A DNA stretch of 64,000 bases from Hominiventricola filiformis (GCF_020686965.1 NZ_JAJEPS010000001.1:494243-558242); one strand, 5' to 3'; positions 43,537-53,373 are shown, counted from the stretch's first letter. Program-made: numbers and translations. The notes: generated from the letters alone by a model not told the origin.

Positions 43537-44597
43537 CGCAGTCCCTCCTCCACAAGATCATCCCATATCACATTCTGAATATTCTTCCAGCCCTCTGTCT
43601 CATAACAAGTGTTATTTCTCAACAGGTTTCCGGCTTCAAAATCCAGCGTCCAGACATTTCCGTCCGCCATTTGGAAAGCAAGAGTCTCTCCGGCGTCCAT
43701 GGTGCGAAGCTCTGTCTCCTCCCCGACGACAAGCTGCTTCAGAGCCTTCATACAGGCATCGATGGTAGCTGCATCGGTAATCTGCCATTCATTATAAGCC
43801 TCACCCTCCTCACTGTAGGTAAGTGCTATGGGAGTTTTCACATATTCTGCGATCTCACTCAGGGACATGGCTGGAAACTCCACCGTATTTCCCATTACAT
43901 CGTCCCTTCCCTTTCCATATCCGTCCACTGTATACCAGGCAGAAGTGCCAGTATGGCTGGTCTCCTCATCGTCCTCCATAATCTCATAAAGGTGAATGGT
44001 GGTTGTGCCGTCGTCATTCTTCACACATTCCACCTCCGGCGCCAGAAAATTACTTTCCTTCAGATAATAAGCACGAGCCATAGCCGCCAGTTCAACACTC
44101 TGATAGGGTGCCAGAATGTCCTGCTTTTCCATTGTTGCAGAAGTATCCGGCATCCAGTCGGAAGCAAGCAGGGTATAGGTTCCTGTCTGAATGTTGTCAG
44201 AATCACCTCCGGCCATCAGATCGGTGTTTCGTTCTACCGTCATAACCACCTTTTCCGGATAAAAAACGAAGTCAAATTTCGTAAAGGACGGTGTCAGATC
44301 TTCTCCCTGTTCCTGCATCACGCGGGTAACCTCCGCGGAATCTTCTTCCTCTTCTGAAAGATCCAGATCGTAAATCACTTCCTCATATTCTTCAGAACCC
44401 GACTGAAAAAAGCAATGAAGCCGAATATCATTCCGAGTTTCCAGAATGTATTTTTTCTGTCCGTTCTCTTCGGTGTAAGCAAAGCCGTTATAGGCTTCCA
44501 GCCGGGGAGCTTCCTTTTTTGCGGCGGTTCCGCAACTGCAAAGCAGTTCTGCTGCCAGCAGAACGAAAAGCATTCTGTAATGATGTTTCTTTTTCAT
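43533..44597 (-). CDS. Exported lipoprotein of unknown function (354 aa)
   Basis: Lipobox LLAAELLCSC near residue 21. The rest is an acidic alpha/beta protein with no recognised domain. Overlaps the LuxR gene by 4 bp and the next lipoprotein gene by 4 bp, so all three form one tightly coupled operon. It may be a sensor partner of the membrane regulator; inference only. Confidence 0.8.
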   Translation of the reverse strand: MKKKHHYRMLFVLLAAELLCSCGTAAKKEAPRLEAYNGFAYTEENGQKKYILETRNDIRLHCFFQSGSEEYEEVIYDLDLSEEEEDSAEVTRVMQEQGEDLTPSFTKFDFVFYPEKVVMTVERNTDLMAGGDSDNIQTGTYTLLASDWMPDTSATMEKQDILAPYQSVELAAMARAYYLKESNFLAPEVECVKNDDGTTTIHLYEIMEDDEETSHTGTSAWYTVDGYGKGRDDVMGNTVEFPAMSLSEIAEYVKTPIALTYSEEGEAYNEWQITDAATIDACMKALKQLVVGEETELRTMDAGETLAFQMADGNVWTLDFEAGNLLRNNTCYETEGWKNIQNVIWDDLVEEGLR

Positions 44598-45985
44598 CCT
44601 CCATTCCTCCTGTGATATCGATAGTAAAACTGGACCAGTCCGATTCTGGACTTTGTTCCGGTTTTCTCATTAAGGCTGGCAATATGCCGATACAATGCTG
44701 CTCTGGAAATCATCAGTGTCTCTGCGATGTCCTGAACGTTTTCATCAGATACCAGCAGCACCTCCAGCACCTCTTTTTCCCGCTCTGTCAGGGAAAACGA
44801 TGCAGCAAACATTTCCAGACTTTCTTCCTCTCCAGGCTTTGTCCCGCTGCTCTCCGGTTCTTTCTTTTCCTGCATATACAGAGCATTACTGTAAACGAAA
44901 AATGCAATGCTGATCAAAACAAATAGTACCAGCAACACACCATCCCGCAGTATCTGGTTTTCTGACCGTATGAGCCGAAGTGACAGTGATCCTGTAGCAA
45001 AAGCACAGATGTTGTTCACAGCCCTTCCAAGACCTGCCCAGAGCTTCGGGCACTTCATCCGGGTCGAAAGCCGCATAAAGCTTACCGTAAAAAATACAAC
45101 AAAGAACCCGGCTGACAGATAAAACACAACCAGTCCTGCCAAAAAAGGGCCGCCATTTTCCAGTACCACAATAGAGAGCACCGACAAAACCGTCACACAA
45201 TACATCAGTATATTTCCATACCGGCGTTCCCGGCCGTCAAAGAAAACACCCGCCAGAAGACCGCTTCCTGCAAGCAGCAGTCTTGGCCATTGTCCCACAT
45301 CTGCACTGCCAGATACGTGTCCCAGTGTCACTGCTGCATCCAGCGTAGAAAAAATACAGGTGATCAATATCACAAGAAGAATCAGCCAGAGACCCGCATG
45401 CCCGGAGCTTTTCGATGTGCTTTCCGATGCACTTTCTGCTTCTGACATTCCATTCTCCGCATTTAACAGCAACACAGAAAACACCGCTGCTGAGACAGCC
45501 AGAACCACAGACTCTGCCGTATCATTTTTTATGAGATTATTATTAAGAAACTGAAGAAGGATTCCTACCGCATAAGATATGCCGACAGCCTTCGCCAGAT
45601 GCTCAGGCTCCGCCTCCCTGGAGAGATAATAATGTACCGCGCTGCCTGCCATACCCATCAGAATAAAACAGATACAGCCCGCCGCCAGAATCGTACCATA
45701 GGAGTTATGCTGCCAGATTACAAAAATACAAATCACCCCTGCCAGTGCTCCTGCAAACACAACGATCTGCCAAAATTTTTCTTTTATGCAGGAAGCAGCA
45801 GCCGGGTAAAGCAAAAAGCCCAGCACGCTGGCTCCCAGCACATAGCCCTGGGCCGTCACCACCTGTTCCGGTCCGGTAACCAGTGCCATCATATTATCAA
45901 ACTGATATTCGATCCCCAGAAAAATAAAATTGAAAAAAGCAAGGGCCAGCATCAGCACCCTTCCATTTGATCTGCACCATTTCAT
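44594..45985 (-). CDS. Membrane-bound LuxR-family regulator (MFS-like domain fused to HTH)
   Basis: 463 residues: about 12 membrane helices in residues 1-380 arranged like an MFS carrier, then a linker and a LuxR/GerE HTH (about 395-455, FSLTEREKEVLEVLLVSDENVQDIAETLMISRAALYRHI). Fusions of this kind are frequent in Eggerthella and occur in Lachnospiraceae; they are thought to be one-component membrane sensors. Its likely targets are its own operon with two lipoprotein genes. Confidence 0.88.
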   Translation of the reverse strand: MKWCRSNGRVLMLALAFFNFIFLGIEYQFDNMMALVTGPEQVVTAQGYVLGASVLGFLLYPAAASCIKEKFWQIVVFAGALAGVICIFVIWQHNSYGTILAAGCICFILMGMAGSAVHYYLSREAEPEHLAKAVGISYAVGILLQFLNNNLIKNDTAESVVLAVSAAVFSVLLLNAENGMSEAESASESTSKSSGHAGLWLILLVILITCIFSTLDAAVTLGHVSGSADVGQWPRLLLAGSGLLAGVFFDGRERRYGNILMYCVTVLSVLSIVVLENGGPFLAGLVVFYLSAGFFVVFFTVSFMRLSTRMKCPKLWAGLGRAVNNICAFATGSLSLRLIRSENQILRDGVLLVLFVLISIAFFVYSNALYMQEKKEPESSGTKPGEEESLEMFAASFSLTEREKEVLEVLLVSDENVQDIAETLMISRAALYRHIASLNEKTGTKSRIGLVQFYYRYHRRNGG

Positions 45986-46234
45986 CTATCTTCACTCCGT
46001 TTATCTTTTGAATTACCTTCTTTCTGATAATTTTATTATAAACAAAAGTCTCATGCAGACAAGGTGACATTCGTCTCAATCTTTTCCCTTGCTTCTTTTT
46101 TCTGTTTTTTCAATTTTTTATTTTCAGGTCAGGAATGAAACACATGTCAACTGCAAGACCTTTTTCGCTTATGTTAGACTACAGACAACAGTATCAAACC
46201 AGATCATAATCACCACCGAAAGGAGTATCATTCT

Positions 46235-46790
46235 ATGGAATATCAGGAAGTAAAATGCAGAAACTGCGGAAGTCCAATGCATGTTGCAGAAGGCGCCGAA
46301 CGAATCCGCTGCCCCTATTGCGGCACCGAATACATTCTGAAATCTCACAACAAGCAGGAAATTTCCGTCCATGTCATCAACTATGGCGGACGAGGTGCGC
46401 TGATTCTCTGTCATTCCTCCGGCTCTGCCGTTTCCTCCTGTGAAGCTGTCTTTGACCGTTTCCTGAAGGAGCTGAAGTACGGTCCTCTCTACTTTGCCCT
46501 TCAGGATGAGGAACTCCAGCGCGCCCGGCAGATACAGCTTCAGGGAGCCACTTTCCCAGACCTCAGATATCGTAAACCAGGCCTGCCAGGATCACAGCCG
46601 CCAGATGGATCACATCTATGACCACTCCACCGACGGTATCCGTGGCGTAGAACATTACCGTGATTCCTATGGGAATGCCTATCAGGCAGACGTGAAATAT
46701 GATCATATCTATAAAAATGGGAATACCTTTGTAGCCAGCACGGACGGCAGCCTGCAGCTTGGTCCGGACTGGGAAGAATTAAAGAAATAA
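46235..46790 (+). pseudogene. Zinc-ribbon protein gene split by a frameshift
   Basis: The first frame (46235-46621) begins MEYQEVKCRNCGSPMHVAEG and has CRNCGS and CPYCGTEY, a TFIIB-like zinc ribbon, and is open to about residue 110. The second frame, one base on, continues the protein with SQTSDIVNQACQDHSRQMDH to a stop at 46790. The change lies near the CTTTCCCAGACC stretch at about 46550-46562, so one extra base would explain it. Either a pseudogene, a sequence error or a +1 frameshift site. Function unknown. Confidence 0.6.
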
Positions 46791-46818
46791 AAATAGACAT
46801 AGAGATTGGAGACTTCAT

Positions 46819-47328
46819 ATGAAAAAAGTTTACACGAAATATGATTACATCGATATATACTCGAAATTAGGGGTAATGACCGGTACTTTTGCTGCTGTCA
46901 GCATATCACTTTCACTTTTCCTTGGATTTGTGATTACATTAGCCGGCCATGCTCATCCAGATCTGTCAAGTCGAATCTGTCTTCTCCTGTTTGTTCTGAA
47001 TCTGCCTGTCGTGCTTCGCAATATCAAGCGCTATAGGGCAATTCAGAACAAACTTCAGAGAAAGCATTCAGATGATGCGGAAGAAAATGTTACCTCTCAG
47101 ATCATTCTTCCAACCAGAAAACAGTTATGGGGAGGGATGATCCTGCTCGCTGTCCTTGCTTTTACAATACTGTTTTTGAGTGTTCTGATGCTCTGGCTTA
47201 TGATTTCATACTATGAAAACATTTTCTTGATTTTGTTTATCTTTTTAGGTTCCTTATCTCTTCCGGTATTGGCCGTAATGGTTACATACATCCGGCTATT
47301 AGTCATTACTAAAAATTTGTGCCAGTAG
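46819..47328 (+). CDS. Hypothetical membrane protein
   Basis: 169 residues with four hydrophobic segments (about 18-38, 44-64, 103-128 and 133-158) and basic loops. No family recognised. It follows the frameshifted zinc-ribbon gene after 28 bp with a ribosome site GGAG and may be in its operon. Confidence 0.7.
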   Translation: MKKVYTKYDYIDIYSKLGVMTGTFAAVSISLSLFLGFVITLAGHAHPDLSSRICLLLFVLNLPVVLRNIKRYRAIQNKLQRKHSDDAEENVTSQIILPTRKQLWGGMILLAVLAFTILFLSVLMLWLMISYYENIFLILFIFLGSLSLPVLAVMVTYIRLLVITKNLCQ

Positions 47329-47343
47329 CTAGAAGAGGCTGCT

Positions 47344-49506
47344 TTACAGAACCGTCAGAACATCTGTGTCCTTCGTAACAGCACCTGTTTTGACTTCACC
47401 GATTGCTTCACAGTCATCTGTGTTAGTTATTACAACTGCCGTTGTTACCGGATAACCTTCACTTTTAATAAGGTCCATATCAAACTCTGCCAGCAGGTCA
47501 CCTGCTTTCACCTGATCACCGGCCTTTACCTTCACATCAAAGCCTCTGCCATTTAATTTAACCGTATCCATTCCTATATGAATCAACAGTTCCACACCAT
47601 TTTTACTCATAAGACCGAGGGCATGTTTCGTATCAAAAACGGTCGTCACCTCACCGTCCACCGGTGCGTAGGCTTTTCCTTCTGACGGTTCCACACCAAA
47701 ACCTTTACCAAGCATTTCAGAAGAAAAAACTGCATCCTGCACCTCTGATAATGGAATAACAGTTCCATTCATGGGACTTTTGATCACCTTCTCAGATATC
47801 TGCTTTTCCTCTTTTTTCTCTACTGTTGCTTCTGTATTGGTATTTTCGTCGTTTGTTTTACCGGAAATACCGGTAAAATCTTCAGGTTTTACCTGATCAG
47901 CCGCAGCTGTCTGTAAAAATGCTTCCAGATTTGTTTTCAGTACCGCTACCTGCGGTCCATAAATGACCTGAATTCCTTTTCCCTTTAAGATTACACCCCG
48001 GGAGCCACTCTGCTTAAGCAGTGCCTCCTCTACTTTCGCTGGTTCTTTGATGGTACAGCGAAGTCTGGTAGCACAGCAGTCCACATCTTCAATATTGGAT
48101 TTTCCTCCAAGGCCCGCAGTGATCAGTGCAGAGACTTCTGCGCCTTTCACACCGGATTCCTTTGCTGCATTGTAATCTGCTTTGGTGTACAGTTTGGTCT
48201 CCACATCTTCATCTTCCCGGCCCGGAGTCTTCAGATCAAATTTGAGGATCAGGAATTTGAAGATACCGTAATACAGCAGGAAATAAATGATTCCCACCGG
48301 AATGATCCGAAGCCAGCTGGTCTTTGCATTTCCCTGAAGAATACCAAACAGGAACAAATCCAGAAGTCCGCCGGAAAATGTCAGTCCGACAGCAATGTTC
48401 AGGATATGAGCAATCATATAAGCTGCTCCTGCCAGGAGCACCTGTACGGCAAACAGCATAGGTGCTACAAACAGGAAAGAAAACTCCAGCGGCTCCGTAA
48501 TACCCGTTGCCATACATGCCAGTGCTGCCGAAAGCAGAAGTCCGCCTGCCTGTTTTTTCTTCTCCGGCTTTGCAGTCTGGTACATAGCCAGTGCTGCCCC
48601 CGGCAGACCAAAGATCATAAAAATAAATTCACCGGAGAAATACCGGCATGCATCTGCGCTGAAATGAACGGTGGACGGATCTGCCAGCTGTGCAAAGAAA
48701 ATGTTCTGTCCACCTTCAATCATTTTTCCTGCCACTTCCATGGAACCACCCACTCCGGTCTGCCAGAACGGAAGATAAAATACATGGTGCAGACCAAATG
48801 GAATCAATGCACGTTTGATGATTCCGAAAATCAATGTTCCCAGATAACCGGTTCCTGTAACCAGTCCGCCCAGCGCATAGATTCCATTCTGAACCACCGG
48901 CCACACAAAAAACATACCGATTCCCACCAGTACATATACAACGGTGCTGATAATCGGAACAAAACGGCTTCCACTGAAAAATGCCAGTGCACTTGGTAGT
49001 TCAATCGTATAAAAACGGTTGTGGAGTGCCGCCACACCGAGGCCTACAATAATACCTCCAAAGACACCCATCTGCAATGTCTGGATACCTACAGAACTGG
49101 TGATGGTTCCCTGAATAACAAAGTCTGCGATACTTCCATCATCCAGAATCTGTCCGCTGTTGACCAGCATGGCATTGACTGCCGCATTCATAGTAAAATA
49201 AGCGATCACAGCAGAAAGAGCCGCAACCTCTTTTTCCTTTTTCGCCATACCGATGGCACATCCTACCGCAAAGATCATTGGCAGATTGTCAAACAATGCA
49301 CTTCCAGCCTTGCTAAGTACCGTCAGGAACATGTTTAATATGGTTCCCTCTCCTAAGATTGCCTGCAATCCATACGTATCAATCATAGTTGCATTTGTAA
49401 AAGAACTTCCAATTCCAAGCAGCAGACCTGCTACCGGAAGCACAGCGATGGGCAGCATAAAGGAACGACCTACCCTCTGTAAAACTCCAAAAATCTGATC
49501 TTTCAT
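47344..49506 (-). CDS. PTS transporter EIICBA, glucose/N-acetylglucosamine type
   Basis: 720 residues. EIIC membrane domain (about 1-410, RSFMLPIAVLPVAGLLLGIG; FGLHHVFYLPFWQTGVGGS), EIIB (about 440-530, phosphorylated Cys in DVDCCATRLRCTI) and EIIA (about 575-715, His in ELLIHIGMDTVKLNGRGF). It imports and phosphorylates glucose or GlcNAc. The LicT-type regulator gene lies 12 bp upstream and there is no other promoter in the gap. NagE/PtsG cannot be told apart from sequence here. Confidence 0.92.
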   Translation of the reverse strand: MKDQIFGVLQRVGRSFMLPIAVLPVAGLLLGIGSSFTNATMIDTYGLQAILGEGTILNMFLTVLSKAGSALFDNLPMIFAVGCAIGMAKKEKEVAALSAVIAYFTMNAAVNAMLVNSGQILDDGSIADFVIQGTITSSVGIQTLQMGVFGGIIVGLGVAALHNRFYTIELPSALAFFSGSRFVPIISTVVYVLVGIGMFFVWPVVQNGIYALGGLVTGTGYLGTLIFGIIKRALIPFGLHHVFYLPFWQTGVGGSMEVAGKMIEGGQNIFFAQLADPSTVHFSADACRYFSGEFIFMIFGLPGAALAMYQTAKPEKKKQAGGLLLSAALACMATGITEPLEFSFLFVAPMLFAVQVLLAGAAYMIAHILNIAVGLTFSGGLLDLFLFGILQGNAKTSWLRIIPVGIIYFLLYYGIFKFLILKFDLKTPGREDEDVETKLYTKADYNAAKESGVKGAEVSALITAGLGGKSNIEDVDCCATRLRCTIKEPAKVEEALLKQSGSRGVILKGKGIQVIYGPQVAVLKTNLEAFLQTAAADQVKPEDFTGISGKTNDENTNTEATVEKKEEKQISEKVIKSPMNGTVIPLSEVQDAVFSSEMLGKGFGVEPSEGKAYAPVDGEVTTVFDTKHALGLMSKNGVELLIHIGMDTVKLNGRGFDVKVKAGDQVKAGDLLAEFDMDLIKSEGYPVTTAVVITNTDDCEAIGEVKTGAVTKDTDVLTVL

Positions 49507-49518
49507 TTCTTCCTCCTG

Positions 49519-50358
49519 TTAATCAACATGCATGGTCACACGTTTAATGTGTACGGTCAGGTAGACCACCTCTTCTTCACTGATCTCCACCCCGTAGCAT
49601 TCACCCAGATGCTGTCGGATCTTCTGTGCACATGCATAGCTCTCCTTATACTGGTCCCGGATCATATTCCGGAACAGAAAATCGTCATCATCCGGCATTT
49701 GTTTTGCCTGCAACACGCGGGCCGCAAAAAATTTCAGATGCGTGATAAAACGTTCGTAGTGAATCGACTCTTTGTTGATCTTAATAGAAAACTCCGATTC
49801 CACAATCGCAATAATGTCATCAATCAATCTGGGAATATCAAAGGTCACATCCATCTTTGTGTCATATTCTGCCGTGATAAAATGAAGAGCAATAAATGCT
49901 GCTTCATCCACCGGAAGCTCGATTCCCAGCATTTTCTTTAAAATGTTTAAGCTCTGCACACCCACCTTGAACTCAGACGGATAATACTGCTTAATCTCCC
50001 AGAGCAACGGATTGGCAAATTGGATCTGATTCTCATATCGCTCAATGGCACCATCAATATGATCGATCAGAGACAGATAAATCGTCTCTTTCAATTTTTC
50101 ACCCAACATATTTTTTGCATACTCGATGATCTGATCTGCCGCCTTGATATGTTCCAGAGGTATGTCCTGGATAATATCCACCAGTTTCTGGTTTTCTCCT
50201 GCGGAATTCAGCCGGAAAACCTTCTCCACCTTTCCATCATCAATGGTCATGCCCGGCTTTCTCCCAAAACCAAGACCGCGTCCCATGACAATAATCTCCC
50301 TGTTCTGTTCGTCCAGCGAAGTGACGATGTTATTATTCACGATCTTTATGATTTTCAT
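49519..50358 (-). CDS. licT: BglG/LicT-family transcriptional antiterminator
   Basis: 279 residues from the ATG at 50358 (MKIIKIVNNNIVTSLDEQ), the RNA-binding CAT domain start. Two PRDs follow with paired histidines (SLIDHIDGAIER near 107, LALHFITAEY and YLTVHIKRV near the end). It binds a RAT in its own leader and prevents termination when sugar is imported. The partner PTS gene lies directly downstream. The in-frame ATG at 50406 is inside the leader and less likely. Confidence 0.93.
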   Translation of the reverse strand: MKIIKIVNNNIVTSLDEQNREIIVMGRGLGFGRKPGMTIDDGKVEKVFRLNSAGENQKLVDIIQDIPLEHIKAADQIIEYAKNMLGEKLKETIYLSLIDHIDGAIERYENQIQFANPLLWEIKQYYPSEFKVGVQSLNILKKMLGIELPVDEAAFIALHFITAEYDTKMDVTFDIPRLIDDIIAIVESEFSIKINKESIHYERFITHLKFFAARVLQAKQMPDDDDFLFRNMIRDQYKESYACAQKIRQHLGECYGVEISEEEVVYLTVHIKRVTMHVD

Positions 50359-50423
50359 TAAAAATTCCCCCGTGTCATGCATACAGGCATTTTCCATAGT
50401 GGCCACCTATGAAATATTGAAAA

Positions 50424-50495
50424 TAAAAAAACCAACCGGAAAGAACGCTTCCGCTCTCTCTCAGTTGGTTTTGCCTGCTTTGTCAGTAACAATCC
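50424..50495 (-). promoter_or_regulatory. RAT antiterminator with overlapping terminator
   Basis: The minus strand begins GGATTGTTACTGACAAAGCA and ends GGCAAAACC (50467-50495), a close match to the LicT RAT of Bacillus. A terminator overlaps it: AAACCAACTGAGAG pairs with CCGGTTGGTTT before TTTTTT, at 50424-50471. Confidence 0.9.
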
Positions 50496-50523
50496 AAAAA
50501 TATTTTCTTTTTGAAACATCCAA

Positions 50524-50552
50524 AGGATATCAAATAAATTTTTTTACGTCAA
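50524..50552 (-). promoter_or_regulatory. Promoter of the licT-PTS operon
   Basis: TTGACG (50547-50552) and TATCCT (50524-50529) on the minus strand, 17 bp apart, just upstream of the RAT. Confidence 0.65.
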
Positions 50553-50657
50553 TTGATATTTTACACAAAAAAGTAGTTCTTATTTTATGCAATATATTGT
50601 AGCAAAGCAGCGGCGACGCGATATGAGCATTCGCAAGCTGCAAAGCGGTCTACTGCT

Positions 50658-51407
50658 TTACCGACACAGACGATCCACCAGTGCCAGAAACTTTTTATCT
50701 GACTGGATACTCTGTGTCAGAAATTGGCCGTCCCAGAATAAGGCATATGTCGTCACTGGCGCAGGTACATTCTGTGCGGATTCTTTGTCAATGATATGAA
50801 TGGCCTTGAACGGGATGCCATGTTCCTTCGCCACTTCCTGCACCCTTGGTACCCAATAGTAAGTGTAAGGGCACTGGTCGGTGTAGTAGAGGACAAAGCC
50901 TTTTTCGTCTGCCTTGGGGGTCTTGGCACAGTCCTTAAATTTTGGCAACTCTGCACCCTCTATAAGAGGCAAGAACATAAGATTGATTCCGCAGTCGGAT
51001 ATATCTGCCACACGGAATCCCTTGTAAGTAAGGAATTTCGGGTCAGCTAGAAATTCCCGCTTGCGGCCTTCTGCACACAGAATGCAAATACCTTTCTTTC
51101 CCTGCGCCTTGGCATCACGGATGCACGCCTCCAGCAGATCATTAGAATATCCGTGTCCTTTCATGGAGCCGGATACCCATAAGCAGTTAATATAAAGATA
51201 ACCATCTGCCGCAATAGGCATCCAGGCGTTTTCAGCCGGAATGTATTCGATAAAGCATTTGCCGCGCTCCTCGCTGCGGTAGAAAACAAGCCCATCATCA
51301 AAACGCTGCCTCAGCCATTCCTTTTTCGCAACACTCTGCTTGCCGGACATAGCGCAGCAGATGTGCTCTCTATCGATGTTTTCCTTTGTGATATGGATAT
51401 AATTCAT
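50658..51407 (-). CDS. GNAT acetyltransferase with YoaP domain
   Basis: 249 residues from the ATG at 51407 (MNYIHITKENIDREHICCAM). The N-terminal 150 residues are a GNAT (VSGSMKGHGYSNDLLEACI around the acetyl-CoA site). The C-terminal YoaP-like domain includes LYYTDQCPYTYYWVPRVQEV, a CPYT motif reminiscent of thioredoxin-like Cys sites but with one Cys. Function unknown; the family is induced in B. subtilis under some stresses. Confidence 0.85.
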   Translation of the reverse strand: MNYIHITKENIDREHICCAMSGKQSVAKKEWLRQRFDDGLVFYRSEERGKCFIEYIPAENAWMPIAADGYLYINCLWVSGSMKGHGYSNDLLEACIRDAKAQGKKGICILCAEGRKREFLADPKFLTYKGFRVADISDCGINLMFLPLIEGAELPKFKDCAKTPKADEKGFVLYYTDQCPYTYYWVPRVQEVAKEHGIPFKAIHIIDKESAQNVPAPVTTYALFWDGQFLTQSIQSDKKFLALVDRLCR

Positions 51408-51461
51408 AGCTCGGCACCTCCACGACACATCCTTTTATGTTTTCAGTCCAACAACCGAAAG

Positions 51462-51869
51462 TTATATCTCATGTAATAATTTTTCTACGTATTTACGAAA
51501 ATCATAAAATAAGTCAATATACGTTTCCACGATTGCATGGCAGTGCGTCTTAACAATTTCACCATCATAATCATGTGCTAATTCATTTCTCACATTCAGC
51601 ATTTCCATCCACGTGTCATCAGAAATCAGATTTGCCTTAAAAGATTCCCGAAGAACTTCTCGCGGAGAACCCGTGACAAAACCAGTTATTGCATAATATT
51701 GTACTAATATATCCTTCATAACTTTCCATGCAAGGTCGAAAGTAATACTGAATTTTGCACTGGTTCCGCTTAAAACAAAGGAATCGCTAAGATCTCGCTG
51801 CCTTGCTTCTGCCAGTGCGTCTAATGAGTTATAAAACGAGAGAAAGCGTCTTTCAAATTTTGCGTCCAT
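51462..51869 (-). CDS. hepT: HEPN-domain RNase toxin, HepT-like (copy 2)
   Basis: 135 residues, the same length as copy 1 at 3485-3892, with the same signature RNELAHDY (R94, H99, Y101) and clear likeness throughout (FDLAWKVMKDILV, GSPREVLRESF). It overlaps the antitoxin gene by 17 bp. The two copies differ at about half of the residues, so this is not a recent duplication. Confidence 0.88.
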   Translation of the reverse strand: MDAKFERRFLSFYNSLDALAEARQRDLSDSFVLSGTSAKFSITFDLAWKVMKDILVQYYAITGFVTGSPREVLRESFKANLISDDTWMEMLNVRNELAHDYDGEIVKTHCHAIVETYIDLFYDFRKYVEKLLHEI

Positions 51870-52140
51870 ATTGTCTGATATCCTCCAATAATAATTGATT
51901 CCTGCAGGTATCCATATTTACGATATCCACGCTGAAAAGTGTTGGCAGATTCTCAATTTGTTCAGTCAACGACTCAAAATCCTCAACGCCAGATACTGCA
52001 ATATCAATATCACTGCGCTCCTGTGCAGTCCCTTTTGCTCTGGAACCATATAAGATCACCTCTTTTGCACAGAAAGAATGACAGATTCTTGCAACTTCCT
52101 CTATTATTTTTTCGGCTTTCAGCCACATTAGTTTTTCCAT
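51853..52140 (-). CDS. mntA: MNT-domain nucleotidyltransferase antitoxin, MntA-like (copy 2)
   Basis: 95 residues. GSX10DXD signature is G32-S33 and D44-I-D46 (GSRAKGTAQERSDIDIAVSG). It would AMPylate and inactivate the downstream HepT. Ribosome site GGTGG upstream of the ATG at 52140. Confidence 0.88.
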   Translation of the reverse strand: MEKLMWLKAEKIIEEVARICHSFCAKEVILYGSRAKGTAQERSDIDIAVSGVEDFESLTEQIENLPTLFSVDIVNMDTCRNQLLLEDIRQYGRKI

Positions 52141-52278
52141 TTATTTCCACCATCCTTATTCTGTATGGCCATCTCATCAGAAAAAGCGTTTTAATTTGAG
52201 TCTATTATAATGGATTCTAGTGGAAAGTACAATGAAGGTTCACAATGCTGCCAATTTTGCTGTCAACCTTATCCACTA

Positions 52279-52881
52279 TCAGCATTTCTTTTGCTGGAAG
52301 GTGGCTTCAAACTGTTCAACCCCCTCCGGGTCTTTCTCACAGACAAAATACCCCTCGGGGTCTTTGTAAGTACCGGAGATTCCTTCAAGAAATCCGGGTT
52401 TCAGTTCTTTGATGAGGAAATAGTCCGCCTCCGGGTCGTCGGCATAGCACACGCCCTTGCTTTTGGCCGGAACAAAGCCAGACTTGCCGTAAAAGTCAAT
52501 ATTGCCGGTAATGGCAAGAGCCCCTGCACCCATTTCCTTCGCTTTTTCCATGGAATAGTCGAGCAACTGCTTTCCGTAGCCCTGCCGCTTGTATGCGGGT
52601 GCGATGCCAATAGGACCGAAGGTCATGATCGGCACCTTTCGTCCATCGTCACAGTCGATCTCCGACCGCACATAGATGACCTGCCCGATCAGCTCGCCGT
52701 TCAGCTCCATCACGAAGTCCAGCTCCGGCACAAATGCCGGGTCATCCCGATAGCAGTGCAGTACATAATGCTCCATACAGCCGGGCCGGTAAACATTCCA
52801 GAATGCCTCGCGGGTCAGATTTTCAACAGCTCTGTAATCGTCTTTCGTTTCCAGACGAATGATAATATTCTTTTCTGACAT
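52279..52881 (-). CDS. GNAT N-acetyltransferase
   Basis: 200 residues, GNAT fold with the acetyl-CoA motif FGPIGIAPAYKRQGYGKQLL near 90-110 and an early region LTREAFWNVYRPGCMEHY. It resembles the small-molecule or peptide acetyltransferases carried on gut mobile islands. Substrate unknown. Ribosome site GGAGA upstream of 52881. Confidence 0.88.
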   Translation of the reverse strand: MSEKNIIIRLETKDDYRAVENLTREAFWNVYRPGCMEHYVLHCYRDDPAFVPELDFVMELNGELIGQVIYVRSEIDCDDGRKVPIMTFGPIGIAPAYKRQGYGKQLLDYSMEKAKEMGAGALAITGNIDFYGKSGFVPAKSKGVCYADDPEADYFLIKELKPGFLEGISGTYKDPEGYFVCEKDPEGVEQFEATFQQKKC

Positions 52882-52946
52882 AACTTTTCTCCTTCTCTCT
52901 TATCAATAATTTTGTATGATCGGCACAGGCACATTTCCTTTTCCCT

Positions 52947-53357
52947 TCAGAAAATGATCCGCGCAATCTCCATCGTCACGATTTTCAGCACTACACCACT
53001 CGACATCACATAGAACCAAGCCTCGCGCATCTTTTGCGTCTTTGCAATCGGCGTAGCAATGGCAGCAACAATAATCAACAGTGCGCCGACACAGCCAACG
53101 ATGGTAGGCACGCTGATGAGTGGAAACAGCCCCGGCGCACAGCTGCCGTCAATAGCGTGTTGAATGGTCTTGTCCAACCCGTCCCGTGCTGCCGCAAAGC
53201 AACATATCACAAGTCCAAACACCAGCAGAACTGTGCTCCTGCGCCCCCAATATTGAATACTGGAGCGGTTCACGACCGACCAGCCGATAAAGCCCAGCAG
53301 GGCAAAGAGCATCAAAGTTGTCACCGTAGTTATGGCATTTCCAAAATAGAGTTTCAT
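52947..53357 (-). CDS. Hypothetical four-helix membrane protein
   Basis: 136 residues from the ATG at 53357; a GTG two codons upstream is only 4 bases from GGAGG and so less likely. Four membrane helices. No recognised family. It has its own ribosome site just after the terminator of the KTR/TetR operon. Confidence 0.6.
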   Translation of the reverse strand: MKLYFGNAITTVTTLMLFALLGFIGWSVVNRSSIQYWGRRSTVLLVFGLVICCFAAARDGLDKTIQHAIDGSCAPGLFPLISVPTIVGCVGALLIIVAAIATPIAKTQKMREAWFYVMSSGVVLKIVTMEIARIIF

Positions 53358-53373
53358 TCTCACTTTCCTCCTT

